This document shows, piece by piece, positions 1 through 10,602 of a stretch of DNA of 64,000 bases. Each line of letters begins with the position of its first letter. Position 1 is the first letter of the stretch. This DNA comes from Adiantum capillus-veneris (lineage: Eukaryota > Streptophyta > Polypodiopsida > Polypodiales > Pteridaceae), in the NCBI GenBank assembly GCA_014529385.2, contig CM043951.1, forward strand, positions 112,700,469 to 112,764,468. The letters are read 5' to 3'. The notes under the pieces were generated by a model. It did not search any database. It worked only from the letters and a program-made list of their open reading frames with translations, and was not told the DNA's origin. Made by a program: the position numbers and the translations under genes.

Positions 1-1987
1 GACATTGATTTATTGCAGAATCCAGATGCTCAGATTTCAGACACAATTATCTATGCTTGTCTTAAGTAAGTGTTACTATCTTGCTAGCTTTGAAAACTCA
101 GATAATAGGTTTGCTAACTCAGGTAGAGTCTCTGCAGCCTGATCAAAAGTCAACTCCCACTGCACACTCACACAGAGGTGTTTCTCCTTGATCCACAAAT
201 GTCTGTAATTATTAGAAAAAGAACAGTCCATCTGGGACCTTTGAGAGTTGGTTTCTCCACTGTGCTATGCTGGAAGTTACTGTGATCATCTTTCCATATG
301 AGAACAACCATCACTGGAGTCTCATATGCCTTGATGTTGACCAACCAGCAGTGTGGGTGTTCAATTCAATAAAAGGAACCCACCCTGAAATTAGGCTGTA
401 AGTGTTTTGTATCAGAAAGTGTTTCTTATAGATATCCATGTAAATTTGAAGCCTCATGCTAACATCTTGACATTGCTTTGTGCAGTTGTATAAAGAGGTT
501 TGCTTGCCTATGGCAAGCTATGTGGAAGGTATGAATTATACAAGGCCCCAATCAAAGAAGTACCTGTCCCAAATCAAACCGATGGGAATTCTTGCGGCTG
601 GAGATGTCTTCTCCATGCAGAATATGTCCTGCAAAGCTACTTTACATTAAAACCTTTCATGACTAAGGTACCCATTTGGCAATGCATTCAGTTAGTTTTG
701 GTTTAGTCTATAAAAGAATTCTCACCATGTGGTCTTTCAATTTTGCAGAGTGCTTTAAAAAACTACACATATGATTATTTGCAAAGATACCGGGTAAGTT
801 TAATACAACACTTGCTTACTATGTCTAGCCCTAGAGAGCTTGAAGATAGCGGCTTGGATGAGCGCACTATTGATCTTACAAAACATGACGTGCCACCACG
901 ACAATCCCCTACATCCGATACAGTGGAATCGCATCGGGCCGAGGGTGTCATATCAGCAGAAGATAAAAGAGCCGAGGATGAGGAAAGGTCAAATGAGCAT
1001 ATGGAAGCTGCTAAGGTTCAACCGGAGGAGACAATGAAAGAGCCAAGTCAGCCAGTGGAGGAGCCAAAAGAGCCTATGGCTGAAACCCAAGATGAGGAAA
1101 GCAGGCCTATAGATGAGCAAAAGGATATGGATGAGGAAAGCAGGCCTAGGGATGAGCAAAATGATATGGATCAAGCAAGGATGTATGAGGCAAGCCGATC
1201 AACCTTGAATGAGGCAGAAAGGGCCATGGGGGAGACCCCTGATGAAGATGTGAATGATGACTATGAAGATAAAGCGGAGGAGAGCAACAACGACATGAAC
1301 ACTACAGAGACCCAGTATGGACCCTTGCTACCTGTAGATACGGTTGTTCCGGTAATGTCTATTCAAGTATGGCAAAATATGTTCAGCTTCTAACTACTTA
1401 TATGTACTTGTCAACTTTTACACAGGTTGATTATCTTGGACGTCAATGGATTGCTGCTGATGCGGGTGCCTCTCGGTGACAGAGGACCCTTTGAGGATTT
1501 GCAAACGTTTCGGATGAGAACTTGTCGAGTCGTGGTTCGTCCAGGAACCAAGGAATTTATTGAGTTTCTTCTTCCGCACTTCAGAGTTGCCATAAGGTCT
1601 TCAATGCAAAGGCAAAACTTGTCGCCACTAGTTGCAATAGTTTGCAGTGTATGCCAAGCTCACACGTCAGATTTTGCCTTTTTGTATGATCAAAGAAAAT
1701 GCGTTACCGTTGAGGGCCACTACCACCCTAAAAAACCAGGATTACCTCTTTTGTACAAACCGTTTAGCCAAATCGGTGTACCCTTTGATGCAACTAATAC
1801 ACTACTAATTGATGATACTCCTGAAAAGGGAGAACTAAATCTGCCGGGAACAACTATCTCACCACCTTCTTTCGAGGGGCATTCCTTCCATTTTTACCTT
1901 GAAGACATTCTGATTCCATACTTACAAAAATTGTATCTCAGTCCATTGTTCACGGACGAGTTTGTACTTTCTAATGAATTAAGATGA
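1..1987 (+). CDS. Ulp1-like cysteine protease with C-terminal FCP1-like HAD domain; spliced, 5' end off window
   Basis: The exons read as a C48 (Ulp1/SENP-type) protease, a family that removes SUMO-like modifiers and also occurs inside plant transposons. An exon at the left edge (to about 65) ends in a GTAAGT donor. The next exon (about 216-397) contains HHWSL, the catalytic His context, with FNS where the catalytic Asp is usually found. A later exon (about 496-709) has QTDGNSCGW, the Gln/Cys signature. A 749-1351 exon is acidic and repetitive (EESRP..EQ..MD units). The last exon (1426-1987) is an NLI/FCP1-like HAD phosphatase domain: LDVNGLL replaces the DxDx(T/V) nucleophile motif (second Asp to Asn) and LLIDDTPEK is motif III/IV. 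The changed acids in both domains suggest weakened catalysis. The splice phases I tried do not join every exon cleanly, so there is decay, a missed exon, or two adjacent genes. Confidence 0.6.
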
Positions 1988-2013
1988 TTCTTCTATCTGT
2001 CTTTGTCTTGTCT

Positions 2014-2016
2014 AAC

Positions 2017-2080
<64 letters not shown>
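2014..2080. repeat. (AT)n followed by (GA)n microsatellite
   Basis: About 24 bases of alternating AT run directly into about 40 bases of alternating AG, between the 3' ends of two convergent genes. Confidence 0.95.
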
Positions 2081-2083
<3 letters not shown>

Positions 2084-2202
2084 ACGTGGTAAAGAAATGT
2101 ATTTCAAGCACACTTTTTCACAGGGCACAATTGAAAAATGAGATCAATAAACTTCATGTCTTGAAAGTCATTTGTATACACTTGGGTTTACAAGAATATC
2201 TG

Positions 2203-3623
2203 TTACATTGACACTACTTCAACCCGACCATCCAACTCTTTGCACAAAATATCTTTTTCCCTTCGCCGCATCACCTTACGCCCAACTAAGAAAAAGGAAA
2301 AATCTGATAGTTCCTTGTCCATTGACTCTTCAATGATGTCATTTCGCAAATGCTGAAGACTGCATAGCTCCCTTATTGTAACCACCAATAGTAGGCCATG
2401 CTCTTTATCAATCACTTCCACATCCACAGTAGGATTATCTTCCAAACCTGCAAAAACCTGGTCCATAGGAATGTACTTACCGTTTAGCATTTGTGATCGC
2501 ATATACCAAAATGAGAGTAACAGTGATTGGCTTGCAATCATGTACTTGACAACTAGAGTATCAAGCGCGACCTCGCACCGTAAACCAATCTCTTCCTTTG
2601 CATACCATCCTTTGTCAAGAAGTTTGTCACAGGATGACTGCTGAAATGACTTGCACATGAACATAGTTTTTGTAACTCTGATGTTGTAGCTATGAAACAG
2701 CTCTATGAAGAGTGCAACAGGACAAAAGTTTGCAATTCTAACCAGTTTGGTAGGAATAGAGCTACGTAGAGACCTTTGTATATCCTTGTAGAGCTTACTT
2801 CGCATTGCCTCCACGATTGTTTCCTCGGGAACTGGCCAGTCCACAGTGTTCCAATCGGTTGGTAGAGGCACTTTCACCAACATGCCATTCTTATTCTCTG
2901 AGCTGAGTTGGTAAAAGTGGTCATAAAAAAAGATTCCCTCATCAGCCAGTCTTTTGCTGCTCCTCTCTGAGTACTGTAGAGAACCAATGTGGGCATGTAC
3001 AACATGGAAGAGGCATATTATGCACTCCACAGGTTCCCATTTCTCATAAGAAGAGGGATAAACATCTGCAATATATATAAGAAGAGTTAAACTAAGAGTA
3101 TCAATAAGTACAAATGACAAATCTAATGTAATTGAGCTGTGAAGAGTGGAGACATTACTCATAACAAGCGGGACAAACATTGCAAAATATATAAGAAAAG
3201 TTATAATGAGAGTATCAGTAAGTTCACATGTCAAGAGTACTTACAATTGCAACGTGGTTGATGTATATCTGATACATTTCCACCGTTTGCTATCACCTCT
3301 GGATGGGTAAACACATGCTGAACAAGAACTTCCTTTACAGATCTTTTGCCGATTTCAACTTTGAAATCCAACACCCTGGCCTTCCATGCTGAGCGGTAAA
3401 CGTTGATACCACTAGACCTCTTGGGTCTTCTTGGTTGCATGAGGACCCATGAACCTTTGTTTATCCTTTGTCCAACCCATTGGTTCTCTGCACTTATTAA
3501 AGCTCGTATTGTAATTGAGGATATGCTACTACTTGGCCTTCTAGGCAAAGTGCCGTTGTTGGTTGTTGGTGTAAGAGACAGTAAACACCTGGAGGCTCTT
3601 GGGCGAGAAGACGTGGACGCCAT
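2203..3623 (-). CDS. Unrecognised two-exon gene convergent with the Ulp1-HAD gene
   Basis: Exon 1 starts at an ATG (complement of 3621-3623), is Ser/Arg-rich at first and runs to a GTAAGT donor near 3244. Exon 2 starts after a TTGCAG acceptor near 3066 and stays open to a stop at 2203. The join reads through in frame (RCNY then VYPSSYEKWEP), giving a protein of roughly 400 residues. The body mixes hydrophobic and basic segments (KLYKDIQRSLRSS, LLLSFWYMRSQ, FFLVGRKVMRRREKD), with no zinc motif, signal peptide or catalytic signature I know. It faces the Ulp1-HAD gene tail to tail, about 215 bp apart. Because plant Ulp1 genes often travel in transposons, this could be a second transposon gene, but I saw no transposase motif. 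The intron carries a duplicated copy of its own 3' end (see findings). Confidence 0.55.
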
Positions 3624-3996
3624 AACTCTCAGAGAAAAGCTTTAGTGGAGGGAGATTCACTTTGAAAGCATTCTAATGGAGGGAAAGTGTTTTAGAATTC
3701 CAATATCTTGTGCGGGCTTAATGGTCACCCTCCAGTACGTTAATGACCATAAGAGAATATCAGAAGTGGGACCACACGCAAGCACCTAAAAGCTCGGTAA
3801 AAGGAAGGAAATTACTATGCTACAATCCTAGTTTCGTGAAAGTTTTATGCTATTTTCCTATTTTTTGAGTCTTTCCACGTACTTTCCTACGTAACGTAGC
3901 CTTCATGCTCATTGGACGCGCTCTATTTTTCTCTCTCTTCATATGGCCCTCCAAATGACCTCCGAAATTTCCTAATGATTAGAGCACACAGAGAAA

Positions 3997-4070
<74 letters not shown>

Positions 4071-4129
4071 TACATGCCAACCCTCCTTGTCCTCTTTGTT
4101 GCTTGAGATTCTTTGACCACATCAATGAA
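3624..4129. other. Non-coding interval with a long (CT)n microsatellite
   Basis: Upstream region of the minus-strand gene. It holds no convincing ORF. A perfect (CT)n tract of about 65 bases occupies roughly 4003-4067; the Ser-Leu ORF called across it is only the microsatellite translated. Confidence 0.85.
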
Positions 4130-6271
4130 TGTACATTGTAATCCTCCAAGCCATTAATCCTTTGTGTATCATGCTCCCAAGTTTCAACAAGAAGTACAAC
4201 ATCGGCTTTGCTTGTTAGTTCATCAATGTCAACCCCCGCATTCCATGGGATGACAAAGATTCAATGTGATGCACCATTGGAAACTAAATGGGAAGCTTTC
4301 AAGAACGCTATTTGTTCTTGTGCGGAAGAATTCTTTGCCATAAAGCATCTCCATGGTATCAACAAAGATAGATCACGCAAAAGATATGCCTTATGATTGG
4401 AGTACTAATTCGGTTAAGCCTTTGCATAAAGGAGGGGATGTAAAGAATGTAAGCAACTACCGGACTATAATGATTGGGTCTCTTATGGCAAAGTTGTTTG
4501 GGTGCATAATGGAGATGAAATTGAGTGATTGGGCTGAAGAGAATGACAAGCGTGCAAAGGGACAAGCGGGTTTTCGTCGATGCCATAGCACCATTGATCA
4601 TCTTGGCACTCTTCGTGTTCTCATGGAGGAAAGTCGGTTGAAAGGCAAGCGATTGTATTGTTGTTTTGTGGACTTTAAGAAAGCCTTTGATATGATTCCA
4701 CGTAACAATTTGTGGAGAAGGATGGAAGAACTCCAAGTGCCAAGTGATTTATGCTTGCGGTTTCTCGAATCTATGAGAAGGTGATTTGTCAATTGCACAT
4801 GGAAGAGAAATTTCAAAATTTTTGTAAGCACTATTGGGGTTAAACAAGGATGTCCATTGTCACCAACTCTCTTTGGTCTATGCATCGATCAATTGGAACA
4901 AATGGTACTTGACTTTATGCAAGAAGAAGGCATTGAAGAGGTCACTATTTGCAATGCGGTAATCATGCTTCTGTTGTATGCGGATGATGTAGTGCTTCTA
5001 GCACACACTTTAGAAGATGCACAAAAGCTTATGGTTGTCCTTGAGAACTTTTGCTTGCATAGTGGGCTGATTGTAAATGAATCCAAAACAAAGGTTATGC
5101 TTGTGAAAACCAACCATAAGGAGAAGCCATGCATTGTGTACAACAACGAGACACTTGAAGTTGTTGAGAGCTTTAAGTACCTTGTCCTTGAGGTTCCATC
5201 CAATCACAAGTGGCATGAATGTGCTATGCGTCGTTTGGAAGCGGGAAAGAGAACATGTGTAATGTGGGAAACATCAAGTGTTGGGTTCCCAAGAAGTATC
5301 TTTTTGATGCATTGGTGAAACCGGTTCTTCTTTATGGAGTTGAAGTGTGGGGCGGGAGCATCTCAAAGTCTACTTGGAAAGAGTTTGAGAATGTCCAAAA
5401 GCATTTTCTTACAAACTTTCTCCAAGTTAAGACACAAACACCATATATGCTCCTACTTCTTGAGTCGGGATCTTTTCCAATTGAGGTTATGGGCATGGAA
5501 AGGGTTGTGGAGTACATGATAAAGATGCGTCAAACCCCCTCACATCGACTTCCTACAATTGCATGGGAAGCAAGCAAAAAAGTTCAAAAGACGCATAAAA
5601 ACAAGATCTTGAGCACGGGATGGATGCAAGACATAAAGAAGTGGTTTGGGAGATGGGATGCATTACACTTGCTACATGATGCTTCAATTGACTCTCAAGT
5701 GAATGAAGCTTTTCTACAACGCGAATGTATTACGGCTTGGGAGAAATCCGGTGGGTCACGCTTCATACATTACACCACCTATATTGCCCCCAACTACAAA
5801 ACCATGTTCTTCGCTGAGAGAGGAAACCGTACTCACACTTACATGCTTGAGCCTATTCCCTTGTCCGCGATACGCACTATCGCAGCAATTCGGCTTAGCT
5901 CCCATTTCCTTCGATGCGAGATAGGGCGTTGGGGCATGGAGAAGAGTCAAATCGATTGTGCACATTATGCTCACTGCAAGTTCAAGAGTCTGAGTACCAC
6001 ACACTACTAGAGTGCTCAGCTTTTGATCACATCCGAACTTGCTTCTCTCACATTTTCAGTCATAACTTAGACCTACACGCTTTCCTCTCCCAGCCAAAGT
6101 GTGGGCTCTCCATTGCGACTCTCATCACTACAATTTTGGAGCATCGAGAGTCACTCATCAGCCATACACATACTACATCACATGTAACTTTGGTCCCATA
6201 GGTCATATTTGACCTCCGAGGACGATAATAAAATCTATCTATCTATCTATCTATCTCTCTCTCTCTCTCTG
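4130..6271 (+). mobile_element. Decayed, 5'-truncated LINE (non-LTR retrotransposon) with tetranucleotide tail
   Basis: The body encodes a non-LTR reverse transcriptase and ends in AATAATAAAATC followed by (TATC)n then (CT)n at 6225-6271, the kind of simple-repeat 3' tail produced by target-primed reverse transcription. The 5' part is truncated: no endonuclease domain is visible, and a fragment at 4208-4396 jumps directly into RT motif 1. I could not identify a target-site duplication. The left boundary is approximate. Confidence 0.75.
4353..6201 (+). pseudogene. LINE reverse transcriptase ORF, broken
   Basis: RT motifs occur in the expected order: NYRTIMIGSLMAKLFG (motif 1/2), GQAGFRR (motif 2A), YCCFVDFKKAFD (motif A with catalytic Asp), GVKQGCPLSPTLF (motif B), LLYADDVVLL (motif C, catalytic DD near 4980), then the thumb and LLYGVEVWGG. 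A TGA at 4782 interrupts one reading frame, since motifs A and B share that frame on both sides. A frameshift follows near 5240 and another near 5920, after which CTLC...ESEYHTLLEC gives a zinc-knuckle-like C-terminus often seen in LINE ORF2. At least three lesions make it non-functional. The clade (CR1/RTE/L1-like) cannot be settled by eye. Confidence 0.75.
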
Positions 6272-6755
6272 TCACACACACAAACACACAAAGGTACGCG
6301 CACGCACGCATGCGTAGAGCATTTTGCTAGAGGTAGGTGTTGAAGAAGCTACTACTAACCATTTGCAAATGTCTACAGTGTCTGCACAGCTGGAGGATGG
6401 TCCAGAAGAAGCTCCTACCAACCATTTAGATGTTTTTGGATAGTTTCCAATCATCTCGAAATGTGTGCAGAGCTGGTACAATGCAATCTAAAGAGACTTG
6501 TGTATATCCATAAGAAGAACTACGTTGCAAATCATGCAAATATTGAACAGGGACATCATTAGGAAATACAAGGTTGAGTGTAATGAGAGCAAGCAAAACT
6601 AAGCGACCCACTTTGCTCTACCAAAAAAAATGATACTAGTGAGAAAAACATATGCAAGATTTGCAACGAGGTGGCACATTGTTTTGATACATGCAGGAGG
6701 GGCCTAAAATCAACAATCAAAAAACAAGTGTTTGATCAATTCCTCCTACATCCGT
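6272..6755. other. Interval without a clear gene; CA-rich start, possible flank of the E1 target
   Basis: A short CA repeat at 6273-6292 is followed by sequence with no recognisable domain. The last ~100 bases (6655-6755) read ICNEVAHCFDTC in one plus-strand frame, loosely like the AHCLDL region of hAT-type transposases, but this is too short to call. Confidence 0.4.
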
Positions 6756-7951
6756 TGTCGGAAAGTGTGCGGTCTAGCTGGGAAGGTGCAAAACCTCTAG
6801 CTGTGAGAGTTCTTGATGAGAGTCACAAACACTTTGTGAAAAAGCGTTTGTGGAGAATCACCAACCCTCTTTCTAAGGGTGACAGAAAATCTAGGAGCGT
6901 TCGTGACAGCAAAGTCACAAACCCTCTTTCCTATCGTGCTTGGAAATTGCTTGTTTGCGTAGTCGAGATTATGATGAGAGGATCACCAAACCACATTCAA
7001 TTTCACTTAAAAAGACCATTTGAAAACACCAAAGCTTCAGCCATGAAACCTCGATGCTCATACAAGAACAAATCTCAATCAAAACCCGAACCTCTTTCAT
7101 GGTGTAGCCTCGCCACCAATTACATAGTCGTAACATCAAACAGCTGAAAGGAATACACAAACTTCCACCGTCATGGCGACCATTTTTTGAATTTGCAAAG
7201 ATTTAAGATATTTGAAAGTGAAGCCCACACACCATTTTGATAAGGGGAAACCCTAATTCACTCCCTCACTAGCTCAGATACAAGATTTCGAATAGGAGGG
7301 ACTGCCCTACACATAGATTGAGCAACCATGGAAGCAATTACACAGTAGAGAAAAATTTCTGGTTTTTTCTGTAAAAAGCCCTCTTCTCTCTCTTCCCCAC
7401 GGAATTTTCCACTGATGTGTTAATTTTTGGGCCATTTTGCCACTTTGGACAAAAACTAGGTCATTTTCAGTTCATTTTTGACCGAAAAAATGTCATTTTT
7501 TATGCGAAAAATCCCAAACGGAGTCAAAAAAATCCCTAAATTTGTGGGATCACTTGAATAAGAAAAAAATAATATATAAGCATCATTTTCCATCAATATA
7601 CCATTTTGGGTCACTTTCCATGCAGTTCTACAACGACGCCTGCTAGCTGCTATTTTTGGCAGTTTTTGCCCGCATAAGTCTTTATAGGCGAGATGAGTGT
7701 GCCACCATGAAACACTTGGAATATATATATTGTAAAACCAAATTAAGCATCTTATAAAGTGGAAAATCATGCAAATGCGCCACATCCAGGGCCACGACTC
7801 CCCGGATAGGTATGTACATGATAATGACCACAGTAGACGCTTCAACGTATATCACAATATGTACATGATTGCTTTTACTTGCATACATCGAGAAGTGTCA
7901 ATAATGACGTGAATGTTTTATTTCACACTATGTACGGTCCACGACACAACA
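6756..7951 (-). repeat. E1 3' LTR
   Basis: Direct-repeat partner of 12603-13802, nearly colinear throughout with scattered substitutions, so the insertion is not recent. The ORF-like stretch with NPLSKGD..SVRDSKVTNPLS recurs in both LTRs and is not a gene. Confidence 0.85.
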
Positions 7952-7964
7952 TCCACCCCCTCTG
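7952..7964 (-). promoter_or_regulatory. E1 polypurine tract
   Basis: On the minus strand this is AGAGGGGGTGGA, directly upstream of the 3' LTR start, the expected plus-strand primer position. Confidence 0.7.
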
Positions 7965-8010
7965 AACCTGCACATCCTTCGGTATGTGTCACAACAACAT
8001 TTGTAGAGCA

Positions 8011-8553
8011 TTAAAACTCATGGTCAGATGCGATATTCTCACTTTCATCCTCAGTTTGCATATAGCTGGCTTCATCATCCTCTTCACTTGGTTGTGCATA
8101 AAATGGATCATAATCCCCTCTTATTTTGAATAATTTAATTCTTTTTCCTGTAATGGGAATTTTGAGTTTTGTCCCATCCAGTTCACGCAAGGTGTAAGTT
8201 GCATTTCCATGCACATGTTTGACAACATAGGACCAAACCATCTCTTTGCGATCTTCCTTATTGTAGAGTGCTGGTTTTCAAGGATACTATCGTACACCAC
8301 ACCCAATCACCTTCTTCAATGTCTTTCGGTCTAAGCCTATGCATCGTGTCAAATCTGTCTTCGTTTTTCAACCTTGCATTCTTTAGTCGAGCTTTTGCAA
8401 GCTCAATGTCTTCAGGCCTTCTTTCTAGTTGCCGTATGCACAATGCAAGAAGGTCTTCTCTACTCATTCCATATTCCCATGGCAATACATTCCATGTAAG
8501 AACTACATCTTCAATTGGCATCACAGGTTTTTGACCATACATCAATTCAACCT
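8011..8553 (-). pseudogene. E1 integrase C-terminal remnant and tail
   Basis: The frame contains MYGQKPVMPIEDV, the conserved stretch after the integrase core, then a basic helix (LKNARLKNEDRFD) and LRPKDIEEGDWVW. A further frame carries LRELDGTKLKIPITGKRIKLF and an acidic C-terminus. The HHCC zinc finger and DDE core are absent: RNase H sequence ending KDNPMADMLSR runs straight into this fragment near 8553, so a single deletion removed them. The tail style resembles fungal-type Gypsy proteins as I remember them. Confidence 0.65.
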
Positions 8554-9633
8554 AGATAGCATATCTGCCATTGGATTGTCTTTCCCTGCAATATGCTTGA
8601 ACTTAGTATTCAAGGACTTTATGTAGGCTATCCATCACAGCATTGCAATATCAGGAGTCGAACAATTTTCGATCATTCCAAGAAGAGGCAAACAATAAGT
8701 TTCCACAACCACTGATGCCCCTATCAAGTACTCCTTGTCACACGTCAATGTTGTAACCACCCCCCATAGTTCCCTTTTTACTTGTGCATAATCGCGTTGG
8801 CAAGAACTCAGAATCTTGGCTCCAAATCTCACCACATACCTTTTTCCTTCATCATAATCTTGCCCTACTCCCCATCCTATCCCTGTAGGACTCACAATCT
8901 TCGATATAGTCTGCAACAAACTTACGGCAACCCCTTGAATCCATAGATTCATATTTATCTTTGTCTTCACACCTTTGATGGGCACATCATCAAGAAACGG
9001 CATCGTGATTTGAGGTATGAATTCATGTAGAACCTTGTTCATCCCATTCATCATATGTGCAACTGAATTTGTTGCTCCTTGAGGTAAGGTACACATCCTT
9101 ACCACTCCCAAAGGTGTTTTCATAGTTGTCAGATCTCTACTCTCAATATCTAGTTGAAACTGATCGTACCCTGAATAGAGATCTCCCATTGAGTAAATTG
9201 AACTTCCTGCAAACTCCTCTGTAAATTCATCCACTATAGGTCATGTACCCACATTCCTGATGGTAACCTTGTTTACAGGTTTCATATCTTGTATGAACCG
9301 CAAAGATCCATTCTTCTTAGGCACAGTGAACCACTTGTTTGAATATGGCGCACAAGAAGGCTCCAAGATACCCATGCTAATCTTTTCATTGAGTAGTTCT
9401 ATTAACTTTGGCAAATGTGCTTTCGGAACCGGAATTGGGCATAGATTCCAAGGTACATGAGAGATAGTGAAGATCACCATAGGTGCAAAAACATTAGGAT
9501 CAACACACCCTATCTCATGTGGCTGGAAAGAAAAAGCTTTACCATGTCTTGAAAGCATTTCTTTAAAACTCTTCTTCTCTTCTTCTGTCAAAAACACCTC
9601 ACAGCCAACTTTTATCTCTTTGAGGGATTCCAT
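8554..9633 (-). pseudogene. E1 reverse transcriptase and RNase H, internally deleted
   Basis: From 9633 the frame carries the RT fingers (VPKKNGSLRFIQDMKPVNKVT). After a break near 9240 it continues with GDLYSGYDQFQLD (motif A), LPQGATNSVAHMMNGM (motif B) and PFLDDVPIKG (catalytic FLDD). The thumb and connection are missing; the next recognisable part is the RNase H segment SSCQRDYAQVKRELWGVV and PLLGMIENCSTPDIAML. In-frame stops near 9237 and 8634 confirm decay. Ty3/Gypsy RNase H order identifies the superfamily. Confidence 0.75.
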
Positions 9634-9675
9634 TGTGAACTTGTATCCAGTCCTTTTTGGATCCCTGAGACTTGG

Positions 9676-10602
9676 CTACAAAGAAGCTTGCTCTAGCTTT
9701 TTCTTGCAATCTGATGGTAAAGGTAAGGCCACTGGTCTCACTTTCTTTGCCACCATTTTGTACTTGGTTTCCACATGCACTTCCGATCCTTCATTAGCAT
9801 TGAAATATTTCTGATCTTCAAAAGACTCGATCACATCATACATTTCCATAGAGCATACTTCCACAATGTGGGTTCCATCTTGCATGCTAGAGTCCATTAT
9901 AGCCTCGAGCTCAAGCATAGTATCTAAATGAAAAACTTGTTCAAAGAAACCTGAAATGCATTCACTATCCTCTATGAAACCATTTTCTTTCATGTATTTC
10001 TGTACACTATATACATATTGTCGCGCACTTCTTTTCAAATCCTCAAGCTTCATAAAACATACTGACCCATGCTCAGTTAATCCCTGGAAACCTGTAGAAA
10101 AATCTTCTTCTTGCTTTGGGTCAGGCGAGAATCTTTTTCTTCTTGTACCATTGCAATCCCGCTTCACAATGGTACATGGCCAAAAACCCTTGTCTCCCTG
10201 TACTCTTTGAACTCTTTGTTCAATTTTGGTAGGGGATACTCGCGAAGACTATTGTGGTTACTCTCGTGATTCACACACACAGTAAAAAATTGCACAGCTC
10301 GCTTCCCATCTCTGCTCTTTACCCTAGCATAAGCAGAACCATCATCCAAGACCTTTGTTTCCATGCGAACGGCTGTGATGTATGACTGCCCAAGGATAAG
10401 AGGATAGGTAGACATCTCCTGCACAAAGAAATTTTGCTCATCCTTCACATTACCAATCGTCACTTTCACATTTGGACAAGCCCCATACAACTCCCCTGAT
10501 GAGTTATTTGCAGCTCTAATTATCCACCCATGGTCTGTGTCTATTGGACACTTACCTAGCCATGATCTATCAATGCAACATATGGCTCCTCAAGATCACC
10601 CA
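9676..10602 (-). pseudogene. E1 protease region and linker
   Basis: EPYVALIDHG at the 10556 end is a pepsin-like retroviral protease active-site stretch (DHG in place of DSG/DTG), cut short by a stop. The segment from 10490 has VKVTIGN and YPLILGQSYI, typical of the protease C-terminal half (ILGxx). The 10167-9676 portion is a charged linker leading to RT. Several stops separate the pieces. Confidence 0.55.

Noticed and set aside
3912-4106. 64-aa ORF rich in Ser-Leu repeats
   Set aside because: It is the (CT)n microsatellite translated. The same applies to 46721-46945, 55795-55995 and the antisense Arg-Glu ORFs.
6671-7147. ORF with repeated VTNPLS/ITNPLS motifs, found again at 12602-12979
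   Set aside because: Lies inside the E1 LTRs in antisense orientation to the element; not an independent gene.
8268-8626. Plus-strand ORFs opposite the E1 integrase tail, and similar plus-strand ORFs across 9260-12328
   Set aside because: Shadows of the minus-strand E1 coding frames; no independent motif.
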